Shown in pieces: positions 62,477-64,000 of a stretch of DNA of 64,000 nt. The notes beneath the pieces are model-generated. The model did no database searches. It was not told the DNA's origin and worked only from the letters and a program-made list of their open reading frames with translations. Numbering within the stretch: position 1 is the first letter of the stretch; each line of letters begins with the position of its first letter. The position numbers were made by a program, and so were the translations under genes. This DNA comes from Augochlora pura (lineage: Eukaryota > Arthropoda > Insecta > Hymenoptera > Halictidae), in assembly GCF_028453695.1 (NCBI RefSeq), contig NC_135777.1:10591714-10655713 (forward strand), in the 5' to 3' direction.

Positions 62477-64000
62477 ATATATTATACTGTTTCCTGCCTT
62501 TTACATTGATATAATTGTATATGTTAGCAAGTATATCAAAGCATATTTTAAATTTCTTAATGCTCATTTAATGGTGCGCTGAAACATTACAGATGCATTC
62601 GACAAGCTGAGAGGTATGCGCAAGAAGTTGCAATGTCCGTCAGGAATCACATATGCAAATCCGCGACGAACACGCGCAGCTTATGTTTGCTAAGGAACAA
62701 TTTATATGGGCGTTGACTTACCAGACAATCTTCCATATAATTTCCATGCCTCTTGAATTTACTTCTCATACCTTATTCCCCGTTGTCATCATGTGTCCAC
62801 AACGATCAAGAAGAGCAGCCAGATCATCGCTGACCTCGTTGCTTACGATATCTAGCGCATCGGATCATCGATCGTCTCTCCTCTTTCTTGATCGTCCACA
62901 ACACACCGTAACATCGTCGATCCATCCATGTCCGTGATTACTTGTACGCTGCCAGTTTGTATCGCCTCTTCCTACTTCACTATTGTATTCATTATAAAGT
63001 TCTCCCTTAATTTCGCAAACAGCCACTCGATCGATGGAGCACTCGATATGCCAGCGACAGCCATCTCGAACTATGCAGACAAACTATTTACGTTATTAAC
63101 AAACTTATACACTACGATGGCACTAAAATAACAAAACTACAAAATACACAACACTATTTTCATACTATTTCAAATAAAATAATTTCTCTTATTACATGAA
63201 GTGAACAGTTCAGGCATGGCTTTACGCTACGTTCACGCCGAAGTTGTCACATCGGTGCGACATGGAGAACAACTTCCACTTCTGATGTTAGTAATTTTTT
63301 GAGTTTAAACAAGGAATGTTTGCCTCCACGGTTCTGGGATAAATGCTGAGCGGTCAATCATAGTTCTTTTACCAAAAGGCATCCCTGCCACACAACTTCA
63401 GATCTCTTAAGAAAACTATCTTTATTCTTTATAGAAGAGGTACAACGTCGAGTCGCTTGTCATAACCTAAAAATTCCCAATTTTCAAAATACATGTCAAC
63501 GAATGCGCTCTATTGAGTTCCATACACTATCAAGGGTTTGCTTTGAAAGCAGGATAATGTTGGGCTATCTGCATTTTTTAATTTTAATTTTAATTTGATT
63601 TTATTTAAATTTAATTACATTTTCTAATTTTATTATAATCGTGTAACGATCATACCATACTGTCAAATTATTATCATTATTTTACGGCGTACCAACGTTG
63701 ACAACATTATTGTTACATTTCATTGTGTTACACGTTACGATTTATAAAATACACCAATCTTGACCTATACTCTATTGTATGATTCTTGTATCAACAAATC
63801 ATTTTTACTATTCATAACATTATTATTATTATAAAGAATCTGTTAGCGTTAGGAAGAATGAGGATATTTCGGAACACAATGGATGATACTGTACATTCGA
63901 CTGGTTTCTTCATCTTCAACGTGCAACGTTCGTGTAATGTCGATTGACGCGACGCGACGATGAGAATGCAGAAAAATTGAAAGCCACCGTTTGACGTTTC
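62477..64000. other. Terminal stretch without a recognised gene
   Basis: AT-rich with moderate open frames (for example 62653-62937), none of which I can match. No splice-supported chain, tRNA or repeat boundary found. Confidence 0.4.

Noticed and set aside
62653..62937. Frame with MQIRDEHAQLMFAKEQFIW, faintly like plasminogen receptor (KT) proteins
   Set aside because: Similarity covers about 25 residues only, the following membrane segments do not match, and no splice-consistent partner exon was found.
1..64000. CRISPR array, operon or prokaryotic system
   Set aside because: The DNA is an intron-bearing animal genome; no spaced identical direct repeats of CRISPR type are present, and the tandem repeats seen have short periods of 7-11 bp.

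Overview
This is nuclear DNA of an insect, most likely a hymenopteran and probably a bee. The evidence is multi-exon genes with short GT-AG introns, very AT-rich intergenic DNA broken by a CpG- and GC-rich block, abundant mariner/Tc1-type debris, eukaryotic tRNAs, and a single classic odorant-binding protein gene. The species assignment is inference. I rebuilt exon chains by hand from splice sites and reading phase.

Layout. 245-2844 (-): divergent HCN/CNG-family channel whose pore lacks GYG. 3683-6499 (+): F-box/LRR protein, complete, 698 aa. 6.5-16.9 kb: no recognisable host gene; holds a Tc1 transposase tail, an RNase H scrap of a LINE and a 40-bp-arm hairpin. 16892-23414 (-): heat shock factor, complete, 660 aa, with a mariner-like element (268-bp inverted repeats) in one intron. 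23972-25799 (+): BCS1 AAA chaperone, complete, 425 aa, head to head with HSF. 27117-29704 (-): 711-aa protein with two full bipartite Tc1/paired-type DNA-binding domains made by internal exon duplication. This is the most novel-looking gene here. 32158-33829 (+): odorant-binding protein, complete, 150 aa. 34877-39572 (-): NOMO (ER translocon BOS complex subunit), complete, 1177 aa. 42178-50234 (-): eight 3' exons of a large low-complexity protein I could not identify; its introns hold three or four mobile elements. 50.3-58.4 kb: GC-rich, rich in simple repeats, no exon recognised. 58.4-64 kb: AT-rich, with a MITE, a LINE poly-A tail, tRNA-Asn(GUU), tRNA-Lys(CUU) and a 1.3-kb element related to the HSF-intron transposon.

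The genes do not form a pathway. HSF and BCS1 share a 557-bp divergent promoter region, and both serve proteostasis (cytosolic stress transcription and inner-membrane protein translocation), so shared regulation is possible but unproven. The best follow-up targets are the double paired-like protein, the GYG-less channel, an orphan splice-flanked exon at 30931-30987, and a tRNA-like Pol III candidate at 31337-31438.
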